From IMG/VR virus record IMGVR_UViG_3300037116_000250, positions 1 to 46,558 of that record: a stretch of 46,558 nucleotides of DNA. One strand, 5' to 3'. Every line of letters starts with the position of its first letter. The stretch's first letter is position 1. Below are positions 40,160-46,558 of this stretch, piece by piece. The DNA is from a virus. Both the position numbers and the translations under genes were made by a program. The notes beneath the pieces were generated by a model. That model worked only from the letters and a program-made list of their open reading frames with translations, made no database searches and was not told the origin of the DNA.

Positions 40160-41548
40160 CTACCCTACGGCGGCCGTTTCTTCCCGCCGAACGTCGATGC
40201 GGGGCGTCGGGAACCCTGCTTTGCGAACGGCGGCGAGGTCCTTTGCAAGCGCGGCGCCAGCATCGGTCCGGTACGAAAGATCGGCGATCCCGAGGCCCTT
40301 GGCGTACTTGACGCAGGCGGCGTTCATCGTCGCAAGGTCGGTACCGACCGCTGAAGCCAAGCCGACCAAGCCCGACGGATCGGCGAGCGCATAGCCGCCG
40401 TCGCGCTCCATGACGCCGTAGGCGATGAACCGATCGCGGTCGCGCTGCGCCCATAGACCGTCGAGGCCAAGGAGTGGAAGCCCGAAAAGCGACTTGCGTT
40501 CGGGCAGCACGCCGTACGGAACCTCGAACGGATACGGCGGCACAGCGAGGCGAATCGAAAACGCCGCACGTTCGAGCGTGAACGGCGCCATCGGCAGCGT
40601 TCCTTCGGTAAGCCGGAACAAAAAGTCACCGTACGGAACGTCGAGCAGCCGCTGCGCGGTGGGTTCGGCGTCGTATCCGTAGCGCGGCGTGAACTCAAGG
40701 AAGTAGACTTTGCCATCGGTGAACGAACAGATCGCGTTGATGTCGTAAATGCCCGGCGGTGCGTAGTTCTTGCGCAGGTGCTCGGCGAGCTTATCGAAGT
40801 GGATTTCGCGCGCGATCTGCGTTTCGTTGGGATAGAACCACACCACGTTCATTGAGCAGCCGGTCTTGGGTCCGGTGTCGTCGTTACCGGATTCCTTGCG
40901 TTCGAGCGTGCCTTCCCACGGACGCAAGAAAGTTTGACCGTTCCAGTAGCCCGCCGTCGAGATAGCGATGCCGTCGATCTTCTCTTGCAGCACGTTCTTG
41001 ATGCGGTCGCCGTACTTGGCCCGAACGTAGGTGAGCCGCGCCGTCAATCGTGCGCGGTCACCGCCGCCGGTCACCGATGCGTCGAGCAGCCGGTGCGTTT
41101 TGAAGAACCATTCCTCGTCCGCCGGCCGGGCGCGCAGCCACGCAATCGCATCCGAGACGGTCGAGAAAGCGTGGTACTTGGGAATCGCCATACCGCACGC
41201 CTGCGCGAGCTCGAAAGCGTACTCGCGGTCCCCTTCGAGCCGGTCGCAGTAGACGCTCGAACCGATGACTGCAACACCGCGCGCCCGCAGCTCGTCAGCT
41301 TTATGGCCGTGGTCGCTAGAATCGAACACGGCGACGGCGCTGGGTTCGTTGAAACCGCCGCGCGCCCAGGTCGCGAACTGCTCCCAGGTCTTGGCAACGT
41401 TGATAATACCTTCACCGATGTACCGTTCTTCGGGCGTGAGCATCGGTTTTGGCGGCATATAGTAGACTAGGACATCGTTGCCCTCGTCTTGCAAGCGTGC
41501 CGCCATCCAAAGGCTCGCACCTTCGCAACTTACGATGCCGAATCGCAT
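40160..41548 (-). CDS. ATP-grasp enzyme, PurD-like
   Basis: 462 aa, ATG start. The N-terminal Rossmann-like part begins RFGIVSCEGASLWMAARLQD. It is followed by GVAVIGSSVYCDRLEGDREY and AFELAQACGMAIPKYHAFST, which closely follow the GxxVFGPSxxAAxLEGSKxF pattern of phosphoribosylamine-glycine ligase, and WFFKTHRLLDASVTGGGDRA in the ATP-binding region. The C-terminal part has YFLEFTPRYGYDAEPTAQRL. An ATP-grasp enzyme forms amide bonds using ATP. It lies among virion genes, not purine genes, so it may modify a virion or host protein; its substrate is unknown. Confidence 0.75.
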   Translation of the reverse strand: MRFGIVSCEGASLWMAARLQDEGNDVLVYYMPPKPMLTPEERYIGEGIINVAKTWEQFATWARGGFNEPSAVAVFDSSDHGHKADELRARGVAVIGSSVYCDRLEGDREYAFELAQACGMAIPKYHAFSTVSDAIAWLRARPADEEWFFKTHRLLDASVTGGGDRARLTARLTYVRAKYGDRIKNVLQEKIDGIAISTAGYWNGQTFLRPWEGTLERKESGNDDTGPKTGCSMNVVWFYPNETQIAREIHFDKLAEHLRKNYAPPGIYDINAICSFTDGKVYFLEFTPRYGYDAEPTAQRLLDVPYGDFLFRLTEGTLPMAPFTLERAAFSIRLAVPPYPFEVPYGVLPERKSLFGLPLLGLDGLWAQRDRDRFIAYGVMERDGGYALADPSGLVGLASAVGTDLATMNAACVKYAKGLGIADLSYRTDAGAALAKDLAAVRKAGFPTPRIDVRREETAAVG

Positions 41549-41560
41549 GCGATCTCTGTG

Positions 41561-42385
41561 CTACGCTGCGTAGTTCTGACCGGAATACTGCGTTCCGTTC
41601 GCTGTTGGTCCGAACGCCGCACCCGGCAATCCCGGCAGCGCGCCGAGCGAACCGCCGGGTGAAGGCGGCTGGAACAACGAGAGCAGCGAGGGGTCGATGT
41701 TCGGGCTGGGTGCAGGCATGCCGGACGGCGTGTTCACGTCGATCGACCCCGAGCCCGGCGCACCGAGTTGCGATCCGAACTGCGCGAGGAACGTGCCGAG
41801 CGATGAGAACGGATTGGTCTGCGGTTGCGAAGCCGCTTTGCCGAATTGTGCACCCAGGCCCGAGAGCCCGCCGGCCGCACCGCCGAGCATCTGCGAGCCG
41901 AAACCGAGCACGTCGTTGGCAATGCCGGTAAGCCCCTGCGCGCCTTGCGTGCGCACGCCCTGGTTTTGTCCGGCAAGGCCGATATTCTCATTTACGTCGG
42001 CGGTCAGGTTCTGCTCGTTGAAATCGCGGATCGAACCGGCGAGGTTCGGCAGCGCAGGACCGAGTTGATTGCGAATCGAGGAGATGCCCTGCTGCTGTTG
42101 CTGTTGCAGGTTCGCGTTCGCGGCGGCGATGACTTGCGGTGAGAGCCCGCTCGACGCTTCGGTGCCGAACACGCCTTCGGCTTGCGAAAGCGCGCCCGAC
42201 GGATTCGTTGCGTCCGAAACGGTCTGGTAGTTTTTGAGCATCGCGTTGTAAATCGACACGAGTTGGTTGTCGATGCCCGATTCGGCCGACTGGTTCGCCT
42301 TTTGCGCGTTCTTCTGATTGTTCGAGCCGACCAGCGATCCCAGCGTCGAGACGCCCATACCGATCGTTACCGGGTCCATTCCCAT
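41561..42385 (-). CDS. Internal virion protein candidate (274 aa)
   Basis: The N-terminus MGMDPVTIGMGVSTLGSLVG is glycine-rich and amphipathic, followed by a helical, Gln/Asn-rich core (NDLVSIYNAMLKNYQ-like stretch near 40-60, and NLQQQQQQGISSIRNQLG near 90-107), then Gly/Ser/Pro-rich low complexity to the end. The arrangement resembles the small internal proteins of podoviruses that line the ejection channel. It sits next to the ATP-grasp and coiled-coil genes. Confidence 0.62.
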   Translation of the reverse strand: MGMDPVTIGMGVSTLGSLVGSNNQKNAQKANQSAESGIDNQLVSIYNAMLKNYQTVSDATNPSGALSQAEGVFGTEASSGLSPQVIAAANANLQQQQQQGISSIRNQLGPALPNLAGSIRDFNEQNLTADVNENIGLAGQNQGVRTQGAQGLTGIANDVLGFGSQMLGGAAGGLSGLGAQFGKAASQPQTNPFSSLGTFLAQFGSQLGAPGSGSIDVNTPSGMPAPSPNIDPSLLSLFQPPSPGGSLGALPGLPGAAFGPTANGTQYSGQNYAA

Positions 42386-42388
42386 CGG

Positions 42389-42868
42389 TCAGCCCTCCGC
42401 TTCCGAAGGCGCGTCAAAGTCTACGCTGGCCTCCGGCTCGTCGGTCGCTTCCCAAATCTCGACCATGCAGCGTCCGCCCGCGCGCGTGAGCGCGTCTTTG
42501 AGCCGCGCGTTCTTCGGAAGGATGAGCGCTTGGAGCCGGATGCCGTCGCGTTTGGAGGCAGCGATGAGCTTTTCGATGATCGAGAGCACGCCGACCGTGC
42601 CCCAGCGCGAACCGGCGCGATCGACTTCGGTCACCATTCGAAAGCCGTGCTTTTCCTCGAGCCACCCGACCGCCGCGACGAGCTCGACGGCGCCGGGCGC
42701 GCAGCGTACGAACGCGCCGATCCAGTGCGTCGGAGTCGAAGTCGGTACGCCGCCGGGATGCCGGAGCCGCAGCGCGGCCAGGCGCGCGTCGTCCGGTGCA
42801 AGGCGCGTGAACGCGAGCGCGTCGCGCGGGCGCAGCCGACCGACATCGAACGGCGAGGGCGCGATCAC
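42389..42868 (-). CDS. GNAT-like acetyltransferase candidate (159 aa)
   Basis: WIGAFVRCAPGAVELVAAVG is followed by HGFRMVTEVDRAGSRWGTVG and LSIIEKLIAASKRDGIRLQA, which follow the strand-helix pattern of GNAT folds, although the Q/RxxGxG/A loop is not clearly present. Small GNAT-like proteins next to head or tail genes are known in phages. It overlaps the preceding gene by four bases. The call is tentative. Confidence 0.45.
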   Translation of the reverse strand: MIAPSPFDVGRLRPRDALAFTRLAPDDARLAALRLRHPGGVPTSTPTHWIGAFVRCAPGAVELVAAVGWLEEKHGFRMVTEVDRAGSRWGTVGVLSIIEKLIAASKRDGIRLQALILPKNARLKDALTRAGGRCMVEIWEATDEPEASVDFDAPSEAEG

Positions 42869-43296
42869 CGTGCCGCTCCGCCTGCCGGTGCCCCGGGCTG
42901 AGCGCCGCCGCCCTGCTGCATCGAACCGATCGCGTGCAGCACTTTGAGCGCGATCGGGATGAGCGTCACGAGCGCCGGCAAGAGCGCAGCGAGGCCGCCA
43001 CCGGCATTCTGCTGGCCCCCGGTCTGCTGGGGCGCTGCGCCTTGAGCCACCACGGGCGCGCTACGCTGCGCGGGAGCCGAACCCGGTCCGAGCATCGGCG
43101 CACCGCCTTGCAGGCCGCCAGCGGCCCCAGAACCGCCGTTTTGCGGCACGATCGCGCCGACCGGGCCCTGACCGCGACCGGCCGCGGCGCCGAGCATGCC
43201 CATCGGTCCCTGCGCGTTTTGCTGCGGCGAGCCGCCGCCCGAGGGGCCCCCACCGAGAAACGAGGCCAGCAGGGCTTTGATGATCGAGTCGTTCAT
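42865..43296 (-). CDS. Gly/Ala/Pro/Gln-rich protein with one hydrophobic helix (143 aa)
   Basis: Starts MNDSIIKALLASFLGGGPSG, continues as low-complexity Gly/Ala/Pro/Gln sequence, and contains one hydrophobic helix (~105-125, LAALLPALVTLIPIALKVLH) before a Gly/Pro tail. A membrane-interacting virion protein is conceivable. Family not recognised. Confidence 0.6.
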   Translation of the reverse strand: MNDSIIKALLASFLGGGPSGGGSPQQNAQGPMGMLGAAAGRGQGPVGAIVPQNGGSGAAGGLQGGAPMLGPGSAPAQRSAPVVAQGAAPQQTGGQQNAGGGLAALLPALVTLIPIALKVLHAIGSMQQGGGAQPGAPAGGAAR

Positions 43297-43304
43297 GGGC
43301 CCTC

Positions 43305-43880
43305 CTAACCGGACTGGAAGGTGAGCGTTCCGTTCGTGGTGACGCTCGCCGTTCCCGCGGCGGCGTCGGCCTGCGCGGTCACGACGAACGTGCAGAGCAC
43401 CGTGAACGCGGAGTACGGCTGGCCGCCCGGCAGCACCGGACCGTTGAACGATTGGCTCCCCGAACGCGCTTGCGGAACGATCGTTGTCGAAGTGAGCACG
43501 AGGCCGAACGGCAGACCGGCGATAAAGGCTGACGCAGTGAACCGCACGCGGTCAGCGTTCCGGGTCGCCAAGATCGGAACCGGCGATGCCGGCGCGGACG
43601 GCGGCGTGGTCTGCGCGGCGAGAGCGCTGGGCAGCGCGGGCAGCGGCACGGCGACGCTCACGGTCGCCGAAGCGCCTTTGGCGAGCGCCGGGACCGCGAC
43701 GGTGCGCATCTGGGAATCGACACCGATCACGTTGAGCCGCGGCGGCGTTCCGGCGAGCGTTGCGAGGTTCGGTGCGGTCGCCGCTGTGGAAACGGGCGGC
43801 TTCGTCGGTCCGGTTCCCAGCGTGAACATCGTGACGGCGCGCGAGGACGTGCTCGGTGTGTTGCGCGGCAGAATCGGCAT
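43305..43880 (-). CDS. Hypothetical virion protein (191 aa)
   Basis: Start taken at ATG 43878-43880 (MPILPRNTPSTSSRA), one base after the tail gene's stop; an earlier in-frame start would overlap that gene. It is beta-rich, with alternating Val/Thr/Ala strands and no membrane helix. It immediately follows the tail nozzle-like gene and is probably a small tail or head-tail component. Confidence 0.68.
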   Translation of the reverse strand: MPILPRNTPSTSSRAVTMFTLGTGPTKPPVSTAATAPNLATLAGTPPRLNVIGVDSQMRTVAVPALAKGASATVSVAVPLPALPSALAAQTTPPSAPASPVPILATRNADRVRFTASAFIAGLPFGLVLTSTTIVPQARSGSQSFNGPVLPGGQPYSAFTVLCTFVVTAQADAAAGTASVTTNGTLTFQSG

Positions 43881-43881
43881 G

Positions 43882-46422
43882 CTATCCGTACACGCTGTAG
43901 ACGCGCCGGACCCAGCCGTGCGCGGCGGCAGCTTCGAGCACGAACGCATCGGAGGTGACCGCGACGATGCTGAGTTGCAGGATCTGTCCTTGGACGCCGG
44001 GCGGTACCGAAATGAGCTGACGCGGAATCGTGCTGCCGCTGAACGCTTGGGTGAACGGCGGCGGTGTTGCGCTCGCCGGATTGGCGTCGATCGTGATCGA
44101 GACTTGATCGGTCGGGCTTAGGTTCGCGTTGAGTTCGAGGTACCGCACGCGCATCGTGCCGATGGTCTGTTCTTGCGTCGAGCCGAGCCGCGAGGTGAGT
44201 TTCGAGGTGATCGGTTGTCCGCGATCGGTTTCAGCCGAGAACCACTGCTCGGTGCGCAGTGCGCCCAAAAGCAGCGTTGCCCCGACGACGAGATCAGGTG
44301 ACGTTGCGCGCGTCGCGGCTTCTGGATCGAATGCGAACAGCGTTGTGGAGAACGAAGACTTCCACCACGTCTGCGTGACCGTATCGTAGCCCAGCGAGAT
44401 GCCCTGCGTTGGAAAACTCAGCCAGTACATCCGATCCGAGAACGCGCCGGTCGAGGCGGCAAAGTCCGCCGCACTAAAACCGTCAAGCAGCTTCTTAATC
44501 TTCTGCGAAAGATACGACAGGCTCGACCCGTCGAACATATAGATGCCTTGGTCGGAGAGCCAGAACACGACGCCCAGGGCATTCACGACCGACGCTGCGC
44601 TCGCACAGCCCACATCGAACAGTTTTTGCGCGAAGAAGTCCGACGCGCTTTCACCGTAGACGGCCCAGGTCGTTTTCGATTTGAACGCAACGAGAATCGA
44701 GGACAGCGAGACGACTTGCACGGCAACGTCGCCGGTAACGTGCGAGCCGATCGGGATGACTTGGTTGGTGTTGTCGAAGCCCCAGGGCTCAGCGTAATTG
44801 GAGTACCACAGATCGCACGGCGCGGCCGGATACGTCGATCCGTTCTGCGTATAGGCCGGATAGCCGAAACCCCAGATGCGTTCCTTGTGTGCGCAGATCG
44901 CACCGAACGGTGCCGGCGGATCGCGGTGTAGCACCAAACTCTGTCCGGTTACGACCGCGTCGGGCTCGGTGTCGACGAACGTGACGCCTGCCGGGTTGTT
45001 AGTGGTGTTGCCGACGAACAGCCATTGCCCCAGGCTTCCACCGATCCGGTAGAGGTTCACCTCGACGGTCTGCGGGTCGTTCGAGCCCGGGGCGTTGATG
45101 GTCGGAACCTCGCCGAGAATCAAACCGACCGTCGGCTCGGTCCAATTCGTTCCGATAGCGATGGGCGCTACGTTTTGCTTGACCTCTTGGCCGGAAGTCT
45201 TCGATCCGTAGACGTTGTAGCCGGTCGCGCCGGGGACGCCGGACGGTGACTGCACCGTCACGAGTTCGTTTGCCGGAACGCTGATCGAAGTTTCGCTCGA
45301 CGCGCTCGTTTCTTGGTTTGCGGCGAACACGTAGGTAATGACGTAGTACTCGGTGCGCGCAATGAGCGTTCCACCTGCCGCGGCCGAGAGCACCGGCGCC
45401 GGAGGCGGTGCGACCGTCGTTCCGATCGTACTGACCGGTGGCGGCGCACCCGCAGCGTTGTACGCGGTGACGACGTTGTTCGTATTGATCGGTGTGTTCG
45501 TGCCGCTTTGCAGGTGATAGTTGACAGCGTCGGTGCTGATATAAGTGTTATAGCCCGTCGCGCCCGGCAAGTTCGGATTCGGAAACGTCGTTGAGTCCGT
45601 GACCGTGACCGTGAGTTCGCCCGTCGCTGAGAGCACGATACCGAACAGCGAGGAAAGCCCGGACTCACCGGCAGGCGTGAGCAGTGTGACCGCAACGTAG
45701 TACACGCCGGGCGGAACCGCGCCCGTTCCGGTCGTCGCTGCCACGAGCGGCATGCCCAACAGGAACGAGGTGTTGTTCGCGTTCGGCGGCGCGAGCGTCG
45801 TCCCCATATCGAACGGGCCAAGAATAGGCCCCGGCGAACTCTCTTGGTTCGCATTCGAATACGTGGTGCGCCAGTAGTAGCCCGTGCCGAACAGTCCGAC
45901 CTGGCCCTGCATGCGCGAGACGAGCATCGGTGCGAGCGTCGGTGGATAGATTTGCCAGAACGTCGGTGCGAGTGACTGGTCGAGCTTGATCGCAACGCCG
46001 GTCGGATCGCTGTTGGCTTCGAACAGCCATTTCATGTACGATGCGAACGTAGCGGGCAGCGGGCTCGGAACACCGGGCAGCGCGGCAAGTGAGATCGGTG
46101 CGTACGACCCGCCGCCCGGCGTGAGGGCGGAGAGTTCGAACGCACCGCCGACGTTGCTCGCCGCGATCTTGTCGGGCAGCGCGCCGCCGACGTAGTACAG
46201 CGAAAGACCGAGCAGCGCAGTTCCCGGGATAGACGGTGCATCGAGCACCCGGCCGCGCATCGAGGCGTACGCTTGATACGTGCGGTTGGGAACAAGATTC
46301 GTTACGTCGATCGCAAAGGTACCGTCGACATAGTACGGATCGGTCGACGCGTCCAGGCCCGCGAACGGACCGACGACGAGCAGCGGTTTAATCGAAGCGT
46401 TATTGAATTGCGGTTGACCCAC
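43882..46422 (-). CDS. Tail nozzle-like protein with inserted FN3/Ig repeats (846 aa)
   Basis: The N- and C-terminal parts carry a beta-propeller-like pattern of podovirus tail proteins (P22 gp10/T7 gp12 type): AICAHKERIWGFGYP, VAFKSKTTWAVYGESASDFF, VNALGVVFWLSDQGIYMFDG and TQTWWKSSFS. In between, about residues 235-440, are at least two FN3/Ig-like modules (PPGVYYVAVTLLTPAGESGL; RTEYYVITYVFAANQETSAS). The end of the second (SGQEVKQNVAPIAIGTNWTE) is almost the same as in the 421-aa protein at 2823-4088. The combination fits a tail tube or nozzle protein decorated with surface domains. Confidence 0.72.
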   Translation of the reverse strand: MGQPQFNNASIKPLLVVGPFAGLDASTDPYYVDGTFAIDVTNLVPNRTYQAYASMRGRVLDAPSIPGTALLGLSLYYVGGALPDKIAASNVGGAFELSALTPGGGSYAPISLAALPGVPSPLPATFASYMKWLFEANSDPTGVAIKLDQSLAPTFWQIYPPTLAPMLVSRMQGQVGLFGTGYYWRTTYSNANQESSPGPILGPFDMGTTLAPPNANNTSFLLGMPLVAATTGTGAVPPGVYYVAVTLLTPAGESGLSSLFGIVLSATGELTVTVTDSTTFPNPNLPGATGYNTYISTDAVNYHLQSGTNTPINTNNVVTAYNAAGAPPPVSTIGTTVAPPPAPVLSAAAGGTLIARTEYYVITYVFAANQETSASSETSISVPANELVTVQSPSGVPGATGYNVYGSKTSGQEVKQNVAPIAIGTNWTEPTVGLILGEVPTINAPGSNDPQTVEVNLYRIGGSLGQWLFVGNTTNNPAGVTFVDTEPDAVVTGQSLVLHRDPPAPFGAICAHKERIWGFGYPAYTQNGSTYPAAPCDLWYSNYAEPWGFDNTNQVIPIGSHVTGDVAVQVVSLSSILVAFKSKTTWAVYGESASDFFAQKLFDVGCASAASVVNALGVVFWLSDQGIYMFDGSSLSYLSQKIKKLLDGFSAADFAASTGAFSDRMYWLSFPTQGISLGYDTVTQTWWKSSFSTTLFAFDPEAATRATSPDLVVGATLLLGALRTEQWFSAETDRGQPITSKLTSRLGSTQEQTIGTMRVRYLELNANLSPTDQVSITIDANPASATPPPFTQAFSGSTIPRQLISVPPGVQGQILQLSIVAVTSDAFVLEAAAAHGWVRRVYSVYG

Positions 46423-46439
46423 CGTTCACCGCTTCAGTG

Positions 46440-46558
46440 CTAAACGCCGCGGGCGTGGTATGAGTAGACGTGTCCGGTCGTCGCCGTAAACGTGAACGAG
46501 TCGATCGTTTTGGCCGTCGCCGCTACGGCTGCAAACGTCGTCTGATCGGTGATGCTGA
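46440..46558 (-). CDS. C-terminal part of the surface protein that begins at 835
   Basis: The frame is open from the right edge to a TAG at 46440-46442 and encodes SITDQTTFAAVAATAKTIDS then FTFTATTGHVYSYHARGV. The last base of the left-edge frame (position 1) plus the first two bases here form one Ile codon, so the two parts give 317 aa without a break. See the left-edge entry for the N-terminal description. Confidence 0.75.
   Translation of the reverse strand, partial: SITDQTTFAAVAATAKTIDSFTFTATTGHVYSYHARGV

Overview
The window reads as one complete, GC-rich, tailed bacteriophage genome. The two ends join in frame: a gene that runs off the left edge on the minus strand (1-835) continues, in phase and without a stop, into the gene fragment at the right edge (46440-46558). 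The 46,558 bp therefore behave as a closed circle or a circularly permuted linear genome. No integrase, CI-type repressor or ParA/ParB gene was recognised, so a virulent phage is the simplest reading. The structural set (portal, coat protein, a beta-propeller-like tail protein, large internal-type virion proteins, no tape measure, tail tube or sheath) suggests podovirus-like morphology. The host is unknown. It is probably a high-GC bacterium, judging from the base composition and the frequent GTG starts.

Layout. (1) One leftward block starts near 18247, runs to position 1, continues across the join and ends at 34689. From 18 kb down to 11 kb it holds small unknown genes chained by ATGA/GTGA overlaps, two GroES-like co-chaperonins, a lipoprotein, two peptidoglycan hydrolases and membrane proteins that may be holins. 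Then come the large terminase, portal, a scaffold-like protein, major capsid protein and associated virion proteins. Past the join (46.5-34.7 kb) lie the tail nozzle-like protein, an internal virion protein set, an ATP-grasp enzyme and a 1258-aa virion protein with a peptidase-like domain. (2) A rightward block of small accessory genes (18846-22451) includes zinc-ribbon proteins and an alanine-repeat protein. (3) A leftward replication block (26509-22596) encodes a zinc-binding protein, a cytosine-C5 methyltransferase, a primase-polymerase/helicase and an unknown protein. Between the last two genes is a striking AT-rich inverted repeat. (4) A rightward replication and recombination block (26636-34692) encodes an SNF2-type helicase, a uracil-DNA glycosylase fused to a family A DNA polymerase, a PD-(D/E)XK nuclease, a recombination-type ATPase, an SSB-like protein, a VRR-NUC nuclease and a small HTH protein.

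How it may work together. The primase-polymerase/helicase, SF2 helicase and family A polymerase form a nearly self-sufficient replisome. The ATPase, SSB-like protein and nucleases form a Sak4-type recombination set. Two GroES-like proteins probably retune the host GroEL for capsid folding. Lysis would use an M15-type peptidase, a lysozyme-like glycosidase and a holin.

Most unusual points: the recombination ATPase appears circularly permuted, with its Walker A motif at the extreme C-terminus; the glycosylase-polymerase fusion has no standard start codon upstream of two of its iron-sulfur cysteines; two co-chaperonin paralogues lie about 1 kb apart; and an origin-like inverted repeat sits beside the primase gene. 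All functions are inferred from reading the translations; no database search was run.
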